Positions 24,186 through 35,919 of a DNA stretch of 64,000 bases are shown here, piece after piece. The notes below the pieces were generated by a model. The model was not told the DNA's origin and did no database searches. It saw only the letters and a program-made list of their open reading frames with translations. The stretch is from Brevipalpus yothersi (taxonomy: Eukaryota > Arthropoda > Arachnida > Trombidiformes > Tenuipalpidae): the NCBI GenBank assembly GCA_003956705.1, contig QZCP01000065.1, positions 1-64,000 on the forward strand. The letters are read 5' to 3'. Within the stretch, counting starts at the first letter, position 1, and each line of letters opens with the position of its first letter. The translations under genes were made by a program, and so were the position numbers.

Positions 24186-25800
24186 ATGGGCTTCATCATT
24201 CTGTATGATTTTTGGCTGATTTTCGCCATCATTCTGGAGGTGAGTAGAAATAATATACATAATATACATGTACTACTTACGCTAGAGTTCAGTTATCAAT
24301 ACATATGTATTTCAACAATCATATTGCCCTCAAGTTTGATGAATTGTCGTATTCATTGAAATCGAGAGGACCCAGTGATAGAAAATCAACAATAACCCAT
24401 AAGTACGGGCAACAGTGAAAAAAGAGGTAATCAGAGTTTCTTTCACCATTGATTTCTTAGTGTGGATCGATGTTTATGGTACATGGATCAGAAATCGTTG
24501 AGAGGAGCCAAGTTGAAGACAAATTCGTACCTCTGAATGTCGTTATGAAGTATTCCCCAAATTCTGAAGTTTTCAGACGATATCGTAGAGGTGTGGGAGA
24601 TTTTAACCATGAAGACAATGGTGTGATGAGAAAACAGAAAGCCGTCAAAGAAGGGTGATTATGGAACTTTCATTCTTAAAAGTTTAATGATGATAAATGT
24701 TCTTCTATGATTCTTTCCCAAAAGACGCACAAAGGTCTCGAAAAGATTATGGAGAGGAAGCCCTCAAGATGTGGGCATAAATTTTGAAACGAAACAAAAT
24801 GTTCAGTCTCGAGGATCTTTCACTCGGATTTTTTCTACAGACAACTCAGAAGTTAATGTAGAATTGGCACAAAATAATGCACAGAGCATTGATCAAATAG
24901 AGCAATCAAAGTTGTCTTTTTTATATCTTTTCTTAGGAGCGTCGCTCGAACAGGTTCGATAGATGCCTTACCCGAGTATAAAATTAATGATATTTTTCGA
25001 ATCATAATTGGTTCCATTTGCATTATTATTGACCTCAGCAGAATTTGAGCAAGCTAACAGCATCTTCTACCATACAATATATTTTTTGATCAATTATCTT
25101 GATATCTATTCTGATGATTATATCGATTTTTTCTGAATACATAAAATTTTTCTATGGGATGAGTGAGTGTCCGTTGGAATTGAAATTTTTTCTCTCGTTA
25201 CGTTGAATAAATGCCTTCTCATTCCTTGAATTCTTCTCTTGTTCATTCAGAAGATCCATCGATAAGCTTGGTAAAAGCGTAATCTTCCAAGAGAAAGAAA
25301 AAATCGGTGAATATGGCTTCCTTGTAGACAATAGAAACTATGGAACTGGCCAATCGACCATCTCTGAAACAAATCAACAAAATATTGCACAAACTTCTCA
25401 AATCATACAAGACTCCGAGGACAAAGAATTATTCTTCGATTTGGAGTTCACTCAAGTGTCTTTGAAAAGTGGAATGGAAGATCAAAATAAAAGACCCAAC
25501 ACGTCAAGCGAGATCCCACTATCAGCACCACCAAAACTATCTATCGAAAAATTGGACCCACAGATACCTCCGAATCGACAATCGATTTCCAACCCCGTTT
25601 TTGATTCGAGAGGAGTTTCATATGATTCTGATTTCACCATCGGTGAGCATGGTTATGTTGGTGATTTGACCAAAGTAGCAACAGGGTCGGGAAGCATACA
25701 AAGTCCTCGGTATGTTGTCGAAAATCAGATGCACAATTATATAAAGAACTCAAATGTAACTAGCAAACTTATTGCTATCGTCATTGGTACGAGCACCTGA
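24186..25800 (+). CDS. Array copy 8: secreted protein with alternative last exons A and B
   Basis: E1 24186-24239 (MGFIILYDFWLIFAIILE), E2 24461-24654 ending KAVKEG with the last codon split, A 24725-24962 and B 25251-25800; phases 0 and 2. Products are 161 aa and 265 aa. A has GINFETKQNVQSRGSFTRIF and ends GASLEQVR. B has GEYGFLVDNRNYGTGQSTIS, NQQNIAQTSQ, SRGVSYDSDFTIGEHGYVGD and VENQMHNYI. Both acceptors supply A as the next base, so the junction codon is GGA (Gly) rather than Arg. Copies 10 and 12 are close relatives that kept B but lost A. Confidence 0.77.
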
Positions 25801-25979
25801 CTGAGAGTAGTGAATAATAGCTGTTTTTTATTGGGAAATCTCATCCCACTCATTCAAATGATTGTTCTGGCTTCTTGGAAAATATTTTGGCTAGATCTTC
25901 AGGCTGACATCCTTTCAATGTCTGATTGATTAATAAATTTCCATTAAATGCCATGGCTTCATCCAAGATTCGCTGTTTT

Positions 25980-26276
25980 CAGACATCAACGAATCGTATT
26001 ATCACAAAACAATACAAGAGTGGTCAGTTACATCATGGTCTTCTTGAATTGAGAGGCATCTTCAGCAAATAGGATCATGGTAATCAAATATTGAAAGATG
26101 AATTAAGACCAGACATCGAAAAAAGGTGGTAATTAGATGGCTGCTAATTAATTTGAATCTACTAGAGAGATTAAACCTATCGTCGATATATTGTTGTTGA
26201 AAATCAGATGCACAATTATGTGAACAGTTCACTTATGAACGAAGAGAATATTGCTATTGTTGGCACAAGTAGCTGA
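25980..26276 (+). pseudogene. E2 and B-tail relic after copy 8
   Basis: About 26000-26133 resembles the E2 of copies 8 and 10 but has an in-frame TAG and a mutated donor (AGGTGGTAAT). At 26190-26276 follows a B-exon tail, VENQMHNYVNSS ... IAIVGTSS then TGA, almost the same as the copy 8 tail. Most of the copy is gone, including E1 and the front of B. Confidence 0.6.
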
Positions 26277-26890
26277 CTGATCTCAAAATTTTTTGCTGCA
26301 CCAAAGAATTGCGTCCTTTTTAATTCTGAAAATCTAGAATTTTTGTCGATTTTTTCTGATTTCAATCATTCTGCTTCTGATTTTCTGTGGTGAGCAAGCT
26401 TGAAAATGATCTCAATAATCGATTGTAATAGTTGTAATATTCTATCCATCATATGTTATCAAGTTTTGAGCTGCTCAAAAAAACTTGTCCAGCACCGCAT
26501 ACTACTCTACCCTCAATGCAGTAGATTGCTTTATTTTTTCAAGGAGATTCGCAATTTGAATTGATATTATTTACTAATTTTGATTCCGAGTGTCTCGCAT
26601 ATACTAGTTTGAGTCACCGAGTTTTTCGATCAGAGAATCATGAACATGATTGCATAAAGGAAGAAATGTTCACCTGCTCAGATTGTGCCACCTAGCACTG
26701 ATTATTCACATCTGTTGACAGTTGAATTCTGAAAGAAGATGAGATGATCTGATAATCGTTTAAAAATTAATTTGTTAGTGCATCAATCTTATGATGTTCC
26801 ATGAAGTAAAGAATCACTTCTCAAATGACTACTTTACTTTTTTCTGAAAAATAGAATCAGAAGAATCGTGGCTAGAGTTTCGCAAGAACT

Positions 26891-27604
26891 ATGGATTCTC
26901 TGAATCTGTTTCTTTTTTGTACTCTTATTCTATGTGGTTTACAGGTGAGAAATGAATGAATATCTCTCATATTAGTAGTGAACTTTACAGGAGTAATATT
27001 CAAGCCTAAGAAAAAGGAATCTTCACTTTCACTTAGAAAAGAGCAAAATCTCTTTTCATACATAGAAAATTCATCGAAGAAACAGAAATAAATGAGAGAA
27101 TTGAAAGAACGATATTTGTTACTCTATCATACCCTACAGTGGTCTTTGGTTAAATGTATCTCTGATACAAAGATCACCAACATGAAACAAATCTCTCAGC
27201 AACCTGTGGATTTGGATCATCTCTCTGATAAAAAGTTATCCAATCAACGTGGAGCCACACATGGTCATTATGGTATGAAAAATCATGGCGAGAACTCTCC
27301 AAGTGTTTTCGGAGGAAGGTGAATATGCCACAATAAGAACAAAGTAAAGTGTTACGACTAAATAACTGTTTTTTAATTAAGGTCTTCAAGAATTTCAAAA
27401 AAGCTACCAAAAGTAGAGCCTGATGATGTGATGATTAACTTCAATGTAAATCAAGATATCAAATCTAGAGGAACATTTTCCCGAACAATTTCTACCGACA
27501 ATTCACAGAATGCCTTCTTTCAAACCATTGATGCTGGACAGTCAAATGATGACATTGATCACTCAAAACAATCTATTCTGCAATTGATTGTGAGTACAGG
27601 CTAA
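26891..27604 (+). CDS. Array copy 9: secreted, A-type end, 151 aa
   Basis: E1 26891-26944 (MDSLNLFLFCTLILCGLQ), E2 27140-27318 ending SVFGGR, A 27382-27604. E2 from about GTGGATTTG onward and nearly all of intron 2 match copy 7 base for base apart from a few changes. The A exon keeps the MINFNVNQDIKSRGTFSR start but diverges afterwards (TISTDNSQNAFF ... IDAGQSNDDIDHSKQS, ending IVSTG). AATAAA is at 27663. No B exon follows. Confidence 0.75.
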
Positions 27605-29190
27605 TAATCAGCATTAAGAGTGAACATTAGTCTCAAATCAATCACGAACACATAGAAGCTCAAATAAAAGTCAATACACTCCAGTGCCTGCAAGATGTAT
27701 GCAATCTTCTCTTGAAGAGTACAGCTCACCTGATTTGTGAGACTATCGCGCCCATTAGAGGGAATCAAGAGAAATGTATACTAAATCTTTCGTTTAAATT
27801 GGTTTCGTATGTGTGGTACTCTGTGTGTGGACCAAGAAAAACCAATGTGAAGATAATCTCATTCAGGACTAATGTGCATAACCGAGCAGAAAACTTTGAG
27901 AAACTACATATTTACAACATGAATGTTCACCAAATTATTCAAAAATGTTTCTATTATTGATACTTTTCTCAATACAATTGCTTAGTTATTTTCACACGTG
28001 TCCATCTTTGTACATACAGTTGCTTTCAGATATGATTATTAATAACCATCATTGGTTATGTATCGTTATGTATGTATGTATCAAGCGTGGGAACCAAACT
28101 AGCTGCTCTCTGGAGATCTAGATTGAAAGTTTTGACATCCAACAACCGTTTATCAGGAGCATCAGTGTTGAGAGTGCAGAAACGAAATTTGACGTGTAAA
28201 TAACTCCCTGGCCATGAGTATCTGGACAAAATTCAGTTTTCAATAACTTTCAGCATTTTTGATGGATATATCTTATATTGCTATCATGAATCTCTTAGAT
28301 ACCGAGCTATAATATGACATAGGTTTGAGTTCGAAAAAACTGAGGATAAAAAGAATCTAGAACTCAGAAAGATATTCGGTCATTTTTCCTTTCATCAGTC
28401 ATTTTAGAGTTTGAAAGAGAATTAGTTTTTGAGCTAGAAAAATTTTTTTGGGGAAAAGTATCACCATCTAATGATAGATCATATTGTATTTGTATCATCA
28501 AAATTATTCAATATTATTTATAGGATAATGATAGGGGTCTTAATAATTTTCGAACCAAGATTTTGTCAACTACCTCGCAACATAGATAATCCATTACCAA
28601 TCTCTGGAAAACCCTCCTATATATTAACTCCTAGCTTCTCTACAACTTTTTCCATTTTTTTTCTATTTTTTCATGAGTGGTTGCTTCATATTTGGTATCG
28701 AAAACCCAAGTTTTCAGGTTAACCCAAAACATTTTTATTTGCCTATTGTCACAAAATAGCGCAAAAGCGAAATGGGTCATTTTCATTGCTTCCTGTTTTT
28801 TGAGGTTGATAGTGAAGCAATCATAAAATAACCAATATGAATAACCAATATAGTCATAGCTATCGAATATCTATCAAGTAAATTTGACCGAATGCCAACC
28901 ATGCATCAGAAAAAATGGTAATTAGAGTGATGTTGATTAATTGTTAATCGTATGCACAATGTTTTTTCTTCAATCACATCTGTTCACAGAAAAAAGTGGC
29001 AAGAGTTCCATCAAATGTACATGGGTACACAGCATATGTGAAAAGAGACCTTCCAACTCTCCTAGAAATCGGTTAATGATACAAGATATTTGTGATATTG
29101 ATATTGACTTCAATTTTAAACGAAAAGATTGCTTCTTCCTCTGCTTACTTCGAACTTTTGCTATCAATATTAAATGTGATAATCATCATC
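27605..29190. other. Intergenic between copies 9 and 10
   Basis: No supported gene. From about 28450 to 29190 the sequence is duplicated at about 40.6-41.33 kb upstream of copy 12, so this is part of the same segmental duplication. Confidence 0.5.
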
Positions 29191-30608
29191 ATGAATCCAA
29201 CAATTTTCCCCAATTTTTGTCTAATATTTGCTATTATTATCGAGGTGAGTGCTGTTTCATTCATACATCTATCAATAGAGAAGATGGTGGAAAAAGATGA
29301 CCGAAATCTTTAATCTCGTTAATTTTATAGCGCCACACGATGTCTGGTGTCTATGGAACTATTAGATCGAGCAAGGCTTTTGGTAAACTCATCGAACCTC
29401 CCAACATCAACATGAGACATTCCCCTTACTCTGGGATTTTCAAACGTAGATACAGAGGTGTTGAACTTTCTGGTAATGATGACAGTGAAGTAAAAACAGC
29501 CCATAAGGTTTTCAAAGAAAGGTGATTATATTTGGGGCAAAAAATGTTCATTGAATCTCGATAGATCATTCGAATTTCTCCCTGAAAGAAATTTAGATAG
29601 ATTACGAAAAGAGAGTTATCAAGGGGTGTCTATCAATTCTGAGACGAGATATCAATAGAATATTCAGCCTCGATGTTCATTTGCTCAAAAATTTTCCAAA
29701 GACAACCCGATGGTTAATCTAGAATTGCCTCAGAGCAAAACTATGATCTAGTTGAATGATCTGAACTCTCTTATTTGAATCTTTTGATATCATCATCCGC
29801 CTAATTTTATAAATAAGTATCTTAGCAGATAGTAAATCAGTAATATTGGTGGAATTACTGAGTATTTAGGTCTCATTCACACTATCACAATCTAATTTTG
29901 AAGTATCTCAGAGCATTTGTGTCATGTAATATCAATACATTCTGGTTAATTAATTCCAAATCGTCGTCTCATTCCATCGATATATATCATAAATCATATT
30001 CACCATGCATGAATTTCTTCCGATGAGATAGATGCTCACCTATTTATCAAAATTTTTTTTGTTGATTCAGAGGATTCACTGACAATTTTGACAGGACCAT
30101 AAGCGTTAAAGAGAAAGAGAAAATTGGAGACTATGGTTTCTTTGTGGATAATAGAAGCTATGGAGCGGATCAATCTACAATGAACACAGTAAATCAGCAA
30201 ACTTTTCAGCAGGTTTCCCAAAATATTCAAGATTCTGAGGACAGAGAATTAATCGTCAATGTAGAACTTAATCAAGTGTCTCAAAAAAGCGATCGAAATC
30301 AAGAACTCCAGAATCCAAGCCAGATCTTATCGGTACAACCAGAGCAACTTAACGAAAAGTTCAACAAACAAATATCATCGAATCGACAATCGACTTCTGA
30401 TCAGATTATTAGCCCAAGAGGAGTCTCATATGATTCTGACTTCACAATAGGTTACGGTGGATATGTCGGTGATGTGACCAAGATAGCAACGGGAGGAGGA
30501 GACATGGTGAGCCCTCTGTACACTATCGATAATCAGGGACATAATCGTGTGAAGAATTCTTATTATAGTGGAAACCTCATTTCTATCCCCATTACTACAA
30601 GTACTTGA
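29191..30608 (+). CDS. Array copy 10: secreted, B-type end, dead A exon, 260 aa
   Basis: E1 29191-29244 (MNPTIFPNFCLIFAIIIE), E2 29331-29521 ending HKVFKER, B 30071-30608; phases 0 and 2. B reads GDYGFFVDNRSYGADQSTMN, NQQTFQQVSQNIQDSED, SRGVSYDSDFTIG, YVGDVTKIATGGG and DNQGHNRV. Between E2 and B, at about 29620-29800, lies a recognisable but broken A exon. Copy 12 is a close duplicate about 12 kb away. Confidence 0.8.
29620..29800 (+). pseudogene. Decayed exon A of copy 10
   Basis: The bases ATATTCAGCCTCGATGTTCA, then TTTTCCAAAGACAACCCGATGG and CTAGAATTGCC, line up with exon A of copy 8 (NVQSRGSF, IFSTDNS, VELA). In-frame stops (CAA TAG, ATC TAG) and indels destroy the frame. The same damage is present in copy 12 and in the 49.9 kb relic, so the loss came before their duplication. 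Confidence 0.7.
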
Positions 30609-30959
30609 TTAGAAATATTCAATTCTGCAATTTGTAATGATAATCAATCCATTCATGGGTATTCACTTTCTAGCTGTCTAAATACACAGATTTGATTGCT
30701 GCATTGACGAATGTGTTGAGGCGTTTTTAGTCCTGTGAGCCTCTTCTTCTGTTATGGGAAGAGAATTTCATGAGATTTGAGAACAAACTGTTCGAATCTA
30801 ATAGGTTAATCAAACTAAATCAAAACAGTTATGAGTTAATTTATCGAGGATTGATATTTTGATTTGAAAAAGAAGTTATAACTTCAACTCATTGCCGATG
30901 TAGACACAATAACTAGAGAAAATTACAGCCATGATTGATCCCTAAATAATTCAATTCGG

Positions 30960-31130
30960 CTTCAGGAACTTCACATAGACCCATCGTCTTCAATTCCATT
31001 TTCTTTATGCTTATCATCTGGGCATCCCATATCATTCTCATCACAAATGATCAGATTGCTCAAATTGGGTTGAGAACGTCCTAGCAGTCGAGCCCTTTGA
31101 CGTCTGATGAGAGGAGGAAAACGGATAAGA
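30960..31130 (-). pseudogene. Copied fragment of the AKAP2-like last exon
   Basis: On the minus strand this encodes RRQRARLLGRSQPNLSNLI followed by CDENDMGCPDDKHKENGIED, nearly the same as the start of the terminal exon at 50491-50776. It includes bases upstream of the acceptor, then stops matching. It has no adjoining exons here, so it is a duplicated fragment. Confidence 0.75.
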
Positions 31131-31149
31131 TTTAAAAATTAGCACTTTT

Positions 31150-31420
31150 GAAGGTTATTTTCAGCTGAATGTCCATGATCTCCAAAATTTTTCATCAGAT
31201 ACTGCGTGTGAATCAACCCAATTCTGCCAGTGATTCGATAGAAAATCAGACTCCAGAAGACATTCATCAGATTTTTCGAGACAATCTCAAAGTTTCTCTC
31301 TTGGTTCATGAGTTAGTTTTTTATTCTGACGGAAAAACACGGACTAACATGGAGCAAAAAAACCATATCAATTCGAAAAAAAGTTCGATGAGTCATCAAA
31401 AGATGAGAAAAGCTACATAG
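31150..31420 (+). pseudogene. Diverged B-exon relic
   Basis: An open frame containing DIHQIFRDNLKVSLLVHEL resembles the QQIFNDFRDSVVANTILDFEL part of copy 6 exon B. It parallels 50841-51227, where a B-like tail also survives. It travels with the adjoining AKAP2-like fragment, so the two were copied together from 50.6-51.2 kb. Confidence 0.45.
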
Positions 31421-31494
31421 CTGTATATTAGAGACGTACGATTAATCCTATAGATAGAAATCGATGGATCCACAGTAGGAGAAATATGCTTTGA

Positions 31495-31522
31495 GGGGGG
31501 GGGGAAAGCAATTGCTTTCCCC
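31495..31522. repeat. G10 run and 22-bp perfect palindrome
   Basis: Ten Gs (31495-31504) lead into GGGGAAAGCAATTGCTTTCCCC, a perfect inverted repeat at 31501-31522. It may be the centre or end of a mobile element. Confidence 0.7.
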
Positions 31523-31559
31523 AATTTTGGAGCACATGCGCTAGCTAATTGATATTGAA

Positions 31560-32640
31560 GGAATGAAGTCAAGGATGAATTACTAATGGTGAAAAAATAC
31601 TGAGGTCAATTGTATGACTAATTTACTGTCATTGACAATTAAATTTAATCATCTAAAACTCAGTGGAGGCTATCGAACAAACTTAGCCTCGAAAATAGAG
31701 CCTAGCCTCCCCTACAACGCATGGTTAGCGCACGCGTATGTGTTATGTCACCCACACCAGTTTTGCGCCGGCGAAGCCTGCCAAAACTGGTGGGGGTGAG
31801 TGTAGCAAGGTCCCAAAATGAGTGTCTTTTTGGTGCTGATAAGAAGGTTAAAATGTATGATTCATATGTTGAGCTATGGAGAAAACAAGATAAGAGAGGT
31901 CAATGAGACATACATTGTGGTGACGTACAGGTGTAAGTCTCACAAACCAATCAGGAGACAGTAGCCTTCTCCATGTTTCAAGAAGTGTGCATATAAACAG
32001 CAGTTTCTACTATGGTTTTCATTCACTCGTGTTTGAGAATTGTAAAGTTTGTATTGATCGGTGCTATTTTTTGGTATTGTTATTTCAATGCACTCTACTA
32101 TTGATTTCTAATTGGCTCCGCTTTGGGGTAGACTACTCGACTAATATGTAAGTATAGAAGTTCATTTTCAATCGTTGCTGTTTTTAGTAACCAATCTTTT
32201 CTTTTGTTGTGTTTGTTCTTGTTCTTGTTTTCTAATAGGAACAATGTCATCTCAACCAATTAATTCAAATTAAATGTCCTCGGACGGTTTTGGCTTCGGT
32301 ATAAATACACTGTTTGGTATATCTGAAGTGTTGAACGACAACCTAGGTAATCTAGAAGGTAGTTCAATTATGGGAAGTGAAATTTTCTCAATGGAATCAA
32401 GCAAAGGTTCAGGTATGGTTGCTCAAGAGTTTGCTATTGAACCAAATTTCATGAGCTAAAATACTATTTGAAGGTGCTCAACAACCATTGAATAATTGAT
32501 TTGGCTGAAGATAGTGTGGAAATTATTATTGATCTGGCACAAGAGAGTGCTAGTATGATTAAAAATGAAAATAATTCTATTATGATCATTGAAGATAGAC
32601 CAATGCCTGGCGAAGTGGAGCCGAGGTTATATTCATTGAT
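31560..32640. other. Region upstream of the hAT relic
   Basis: Includes a GC-rich stem-loop (arms 31750-31765 and 31782-31797). A short open frame at 32274-32459 is rich in Ser, Gly and Asn and may be a leftover of the hAT element's N-terminal region. CAGTGGAGGCTA near 31661 resembles hAT termini, but I cannot find its partner. Confidence 0.3.
31750..31797. repeat. GC-rich inverted repeat
   Basis: ACCCACACCAGTTTTG and CAAAACTGGTGGGGGT form 16-bp arms with one mismatch around a GC-rich loop containing CGCCGGCGAAG. It stands out in composition from the AT-rich flanks. Confidence 0.65.
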
Positions 32641-33539
32641 ATTGACTTTCATCACAGTGCCAAAGCAACATCAGCTTTGGATCGATTACAAGAGAGTCCC
32701 CTCAAACTGATCCAAGATGCACCAACAAGATGGAATTCAACATTCTTGATGCTTGAACGATTATTGGAGCTCAAAGAATTTATCTCAGTGAGCTTGATAC
32801 AGAAAAAGATATGATTTCAAACTCAACTTTGAAAGTTTCACCAGAGATAAAACTTGTTCTCACACCATTTTCCGATGTAACCAAGCGACTTTCCTCAGCA
32901 TCAAATCCATCAATCAGTCAAATCATCCCACTTCCTAATCTCCCCGAAATGATTCTGGTGAAACTTCAGTTGAACCATTCCGAAGCTAAACGTCTAGCAG
33001 CTAAACTTCAAAGTGGAATGAATATGAGATTCGAAGATATTGAAAATTTACCTCTCTATAGTCGAGCAACTATTCTTGACCCCAGATTCCCAACAGAATG
33101 GTTTTCAGTCTAATATTTCTGTAGCTAGTGCTCTGAAAAGTATCAATGAACACTTGAAACAATTCCGTACACCAGTCAATATAACTGATAATCCTACACC
33201 AGTGCCTGATATCAATGATATCATGACTTTTCGGAGAATCCAAAACAAGCAGCCTTCTTCAAATTATGTTCTGGAGTTCCGAAATTTCTGGACTCATCCA
33301 CTCTTGATATTGACAATGACCCTAAATTATTTCGGTTGAATAACTATTCCAGAAATAGTGAGCTAACTAAATTAGCAATCAAATTCCTCATCAGGCCAGC
33401 TTTTTCCTTTTACTCTGAATGATTGTTTTCTAAAGCAGGGGACATCCTATCTAACAAACGATGTAATCGCTCACCCAAGCGAGTTGAACAATTATTGATC
33501 ATATCCAGCACTCCACCTGAAATTATTGCAAATTTTTAG
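32640..33539 (+). pseudogene. hAT transposase relic
   Basis: Three frames together recall a hAT (BED-finger type) transposase. First comes APTRWNSTFLMLERLLELKEF, then about 32811-33113 with TKRLSSASNPSISQIIPL and DIENLPLYSRATILDPRF. Last is the C-terminal dimerisation region near 33360-33539 with LFSKAGDILSNKR and SPKRVEQLLI. Frameshifts and an in-frame TGA just before LFSKAG show it is dead. No intact BED finger is seen upstream. Confidence 0.8.
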
Positions 33540-34506
33540 ATTTTCACATCTTCTGTGCCCAAATGTGCTACTTTTATTCTCGAAACTAATCTCAAGTTTC
33601 TTGTGATCTGATAAAACATCCGATTAATCGTAACTACTCTTCATGATCATGCGATGTCTGCGTCACCCATGGCTATACCATATATGCACATCCGTATCCG
33701 GAATTATTGGACTTTACGCCCGAAATTTGCCAATTTGTACAGAATCATACTCAAAAACTACCCGTCCAAATTGGACGAAACTTTGTACGATAGCTCAGAG
33801 TATTATGTAGTAGTGCGTATCGTAGGAAAATCCAGAGATATAAAAGGATTTCAAAGTTACAGGAAAAAAAAGTTTTTCTTCAAATCTTTTTTCTTCAGAA
33901 ACAATTCATGCACTCTATATGGAAACTTCTCAAAATAATGTGACAGAAAATATAATAAGATGTATGAAGTTTCGAGTGAATTGAAAGTTCTCAAGTATGA
34001 TAAGCAGTCCCATAAAGTTCACCATGTATTACAATAGCGAAGCTCCATATGACTAGTCATAGATAGCGCACAATGCATTCTCCTCTCACGAGTATAATCT
34101 TGCGATCATTAATCTTCGACTCCTCACTAATTCTCCGTGTGAAGGCTTAAAACTGAGCCACAAGCAAGTTTGCAAACACAATCTCGATCATCATTGTGAT
34201 CTCAACTACAAGTGCAGTGATCTTGACAGTGATATTAGCAGTCATCGTGGCACTATAAATCTAACATGATCTCAATTTTTGAGTTGTGATGGTGGATGTT
34301 AGAGGTGTTAGAAATCACTGTCAAAATCATTGTCGAAATCACTGTCAAAAATCATTGTCAAAACCACTGTCTTAACAATTCCCTTAAGAATTTGCATAGC
34401 ATTGAGTGAAAAATATTCAAATCGAGTGCAATTTTGGAATGGGACATTTAAGTTTCTGCCGCTTCACAAAGGAAATGCAGAAAATTATAATTATTAAGAA
34501 ATCTAT

Positions 34507-35184
34507 TTATTCAGAATTTATGAGTATGGCCTTGAGTTCAGCTTCCTCCCATTCCCCATTGACCATAGGCTCCAGCTCTTTCCTAATCGCACATGCTGGA
34601 GCTCTTTCTTGGTTTGGACGACTATTCACATGTGTCTTCAAATCCGAGATTCCACCAGGTAGAAAAACGCAGGTACAATATGGGCATTGAAACTGCCTCT
34701 TACCATGCGTTTGCCTTCTACTCTTTGTCTCTTTATGAGGTTCATAAATGCAAGGATATTTCATGGCATCTTCTTTAGGATATTCTCTCAATTCCGCATC
34801 CCCTGAACCCACATCCCACATTAGTATATGATATTTCTCTGAGAGTGATCCGATAGCTTCAACTTTCCCATCCTCAAGCCTAACCAACTCATGAATCTTT
34901 GCGGATCAATCAGTATCATCATGTATCCTATTGGTTTGTTCCTGGAGTTGAAAGGAATGAGAAAAGAATAGAAGAAAAAAATAGTTAAAAACGAAAGTTT
35001 AGAAAAAATCAAAGTGAGAGAGATGCAAACTTACTCTTTGCTTCTTTATTATAATACTATTCTCACTTTTGCTCAAAGTTCGTGGATCGTGACTCAATTG
35101 ATCCAGCTTCCGCTTACCAGAGGGAATTCTCAGAGGAGAATAAGTCCTACAATTGATGACTTCGGTTGTCTTCGTTCTTGCCAT
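34507..35184 (-). CDS. Zinc-finger-like two-exon protein, 179 aa
   Basis: Exon 1 35184-35035 (MARTKTTEVINCRTYSPLRI...) and exon 2 34896-34507 join in phase 0 over a 138-bp intron (gtaagt ... caaag). The N-terminus is basic and could be a nuclear-targeting or DNA-binding arm. Exon 2 contains FQCPYCTCVFLPGGISDLKTH, which has C-x2-C and a downstream His spaced like a zinc finger, and an acidic C-terminus. It lies inside the inverted-repeat-bounded segment, so it may be an element-encoded protein or a captured host gene. I do not recognise the family. Confidence 0.5.
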
Positions 35185-35673
35185 TGTGATGTCCACAAAA
35201 TGAATGAGATCACAAGAAAAAGTCTCAGACTTATATACCCTTCCTTGCCATTGCTAATGATCCATGACCCCTCCTCCGTTGAAGACTGGTCCGATCAAGT
35301 GGTCCTGACTCATATCGTATTAGTAGTAGTCACTAGAAGGCTTAATCCTTATCTCAAATCATATGAGTAATTGTCACTTGAGTATTCAAATAAGTAATAT
35401 CCCTTTCCTTAGAATTATAATGGCTCGCTCAGATAGTCTGCTCACAGCGGCAACTAGTAATAATTCTGTGAAAAATGGATTTTTCTGTGGATTTTAATCA
35501 TATTGGATGACGAAATTGAACCGGTAGGGACTGGTTTAAACTGACTTTATTACTATGGTTACTGATTCGCTTCAAATTGAGAGAGTGTCCGAGAGTTAGT
35601 CCACTTCAGTTCTCTATTGCTAGCCAACCACATAAGCTTTTGAGTTTCTTCGTGTTTTCTTTGTATTTTCCTT

Positions 35674-35919
35674 ATGAACTGTGACAATGTCCAATTTCTT
35701 GGATTCTTCTTGTTGGATGGGGAGATTGCCAACCTCGACATCCCATCATATGAAATAATTGATTCGATTAGTGATATGGAAGAGAGTGTGGAGATTGACA
35801 ATGGATTTAATACATTGTCGGACACATTCAATCAGCAGAGATCTTCAACTCCTGAAGTGATGGAAGATATATTGTCGGTAGACAATTCTATGGATCGTCA
35901 TCATATGTTATGGCAATAG
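35674..35919 (+). CDS. Small acidic open frame, 81 aa, doubtful
   Basis: ATG at 35674; the product is acidic (DSISDMEESVEIDNG, STPEVMEDILSVDNS) with no known domain. It could be a leftover exon of the surrounding element. No splice partners or homologous copy are visible, so the call is weak. Confidence 0.25.
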   Translation: MNCDNVQFLGFFLLDGEIANLDIPSYEIIDSISDMEESVEIDNGFNTLSDTFNQQRSSTPEVMEDILSVDNSMDRHHMLWQ

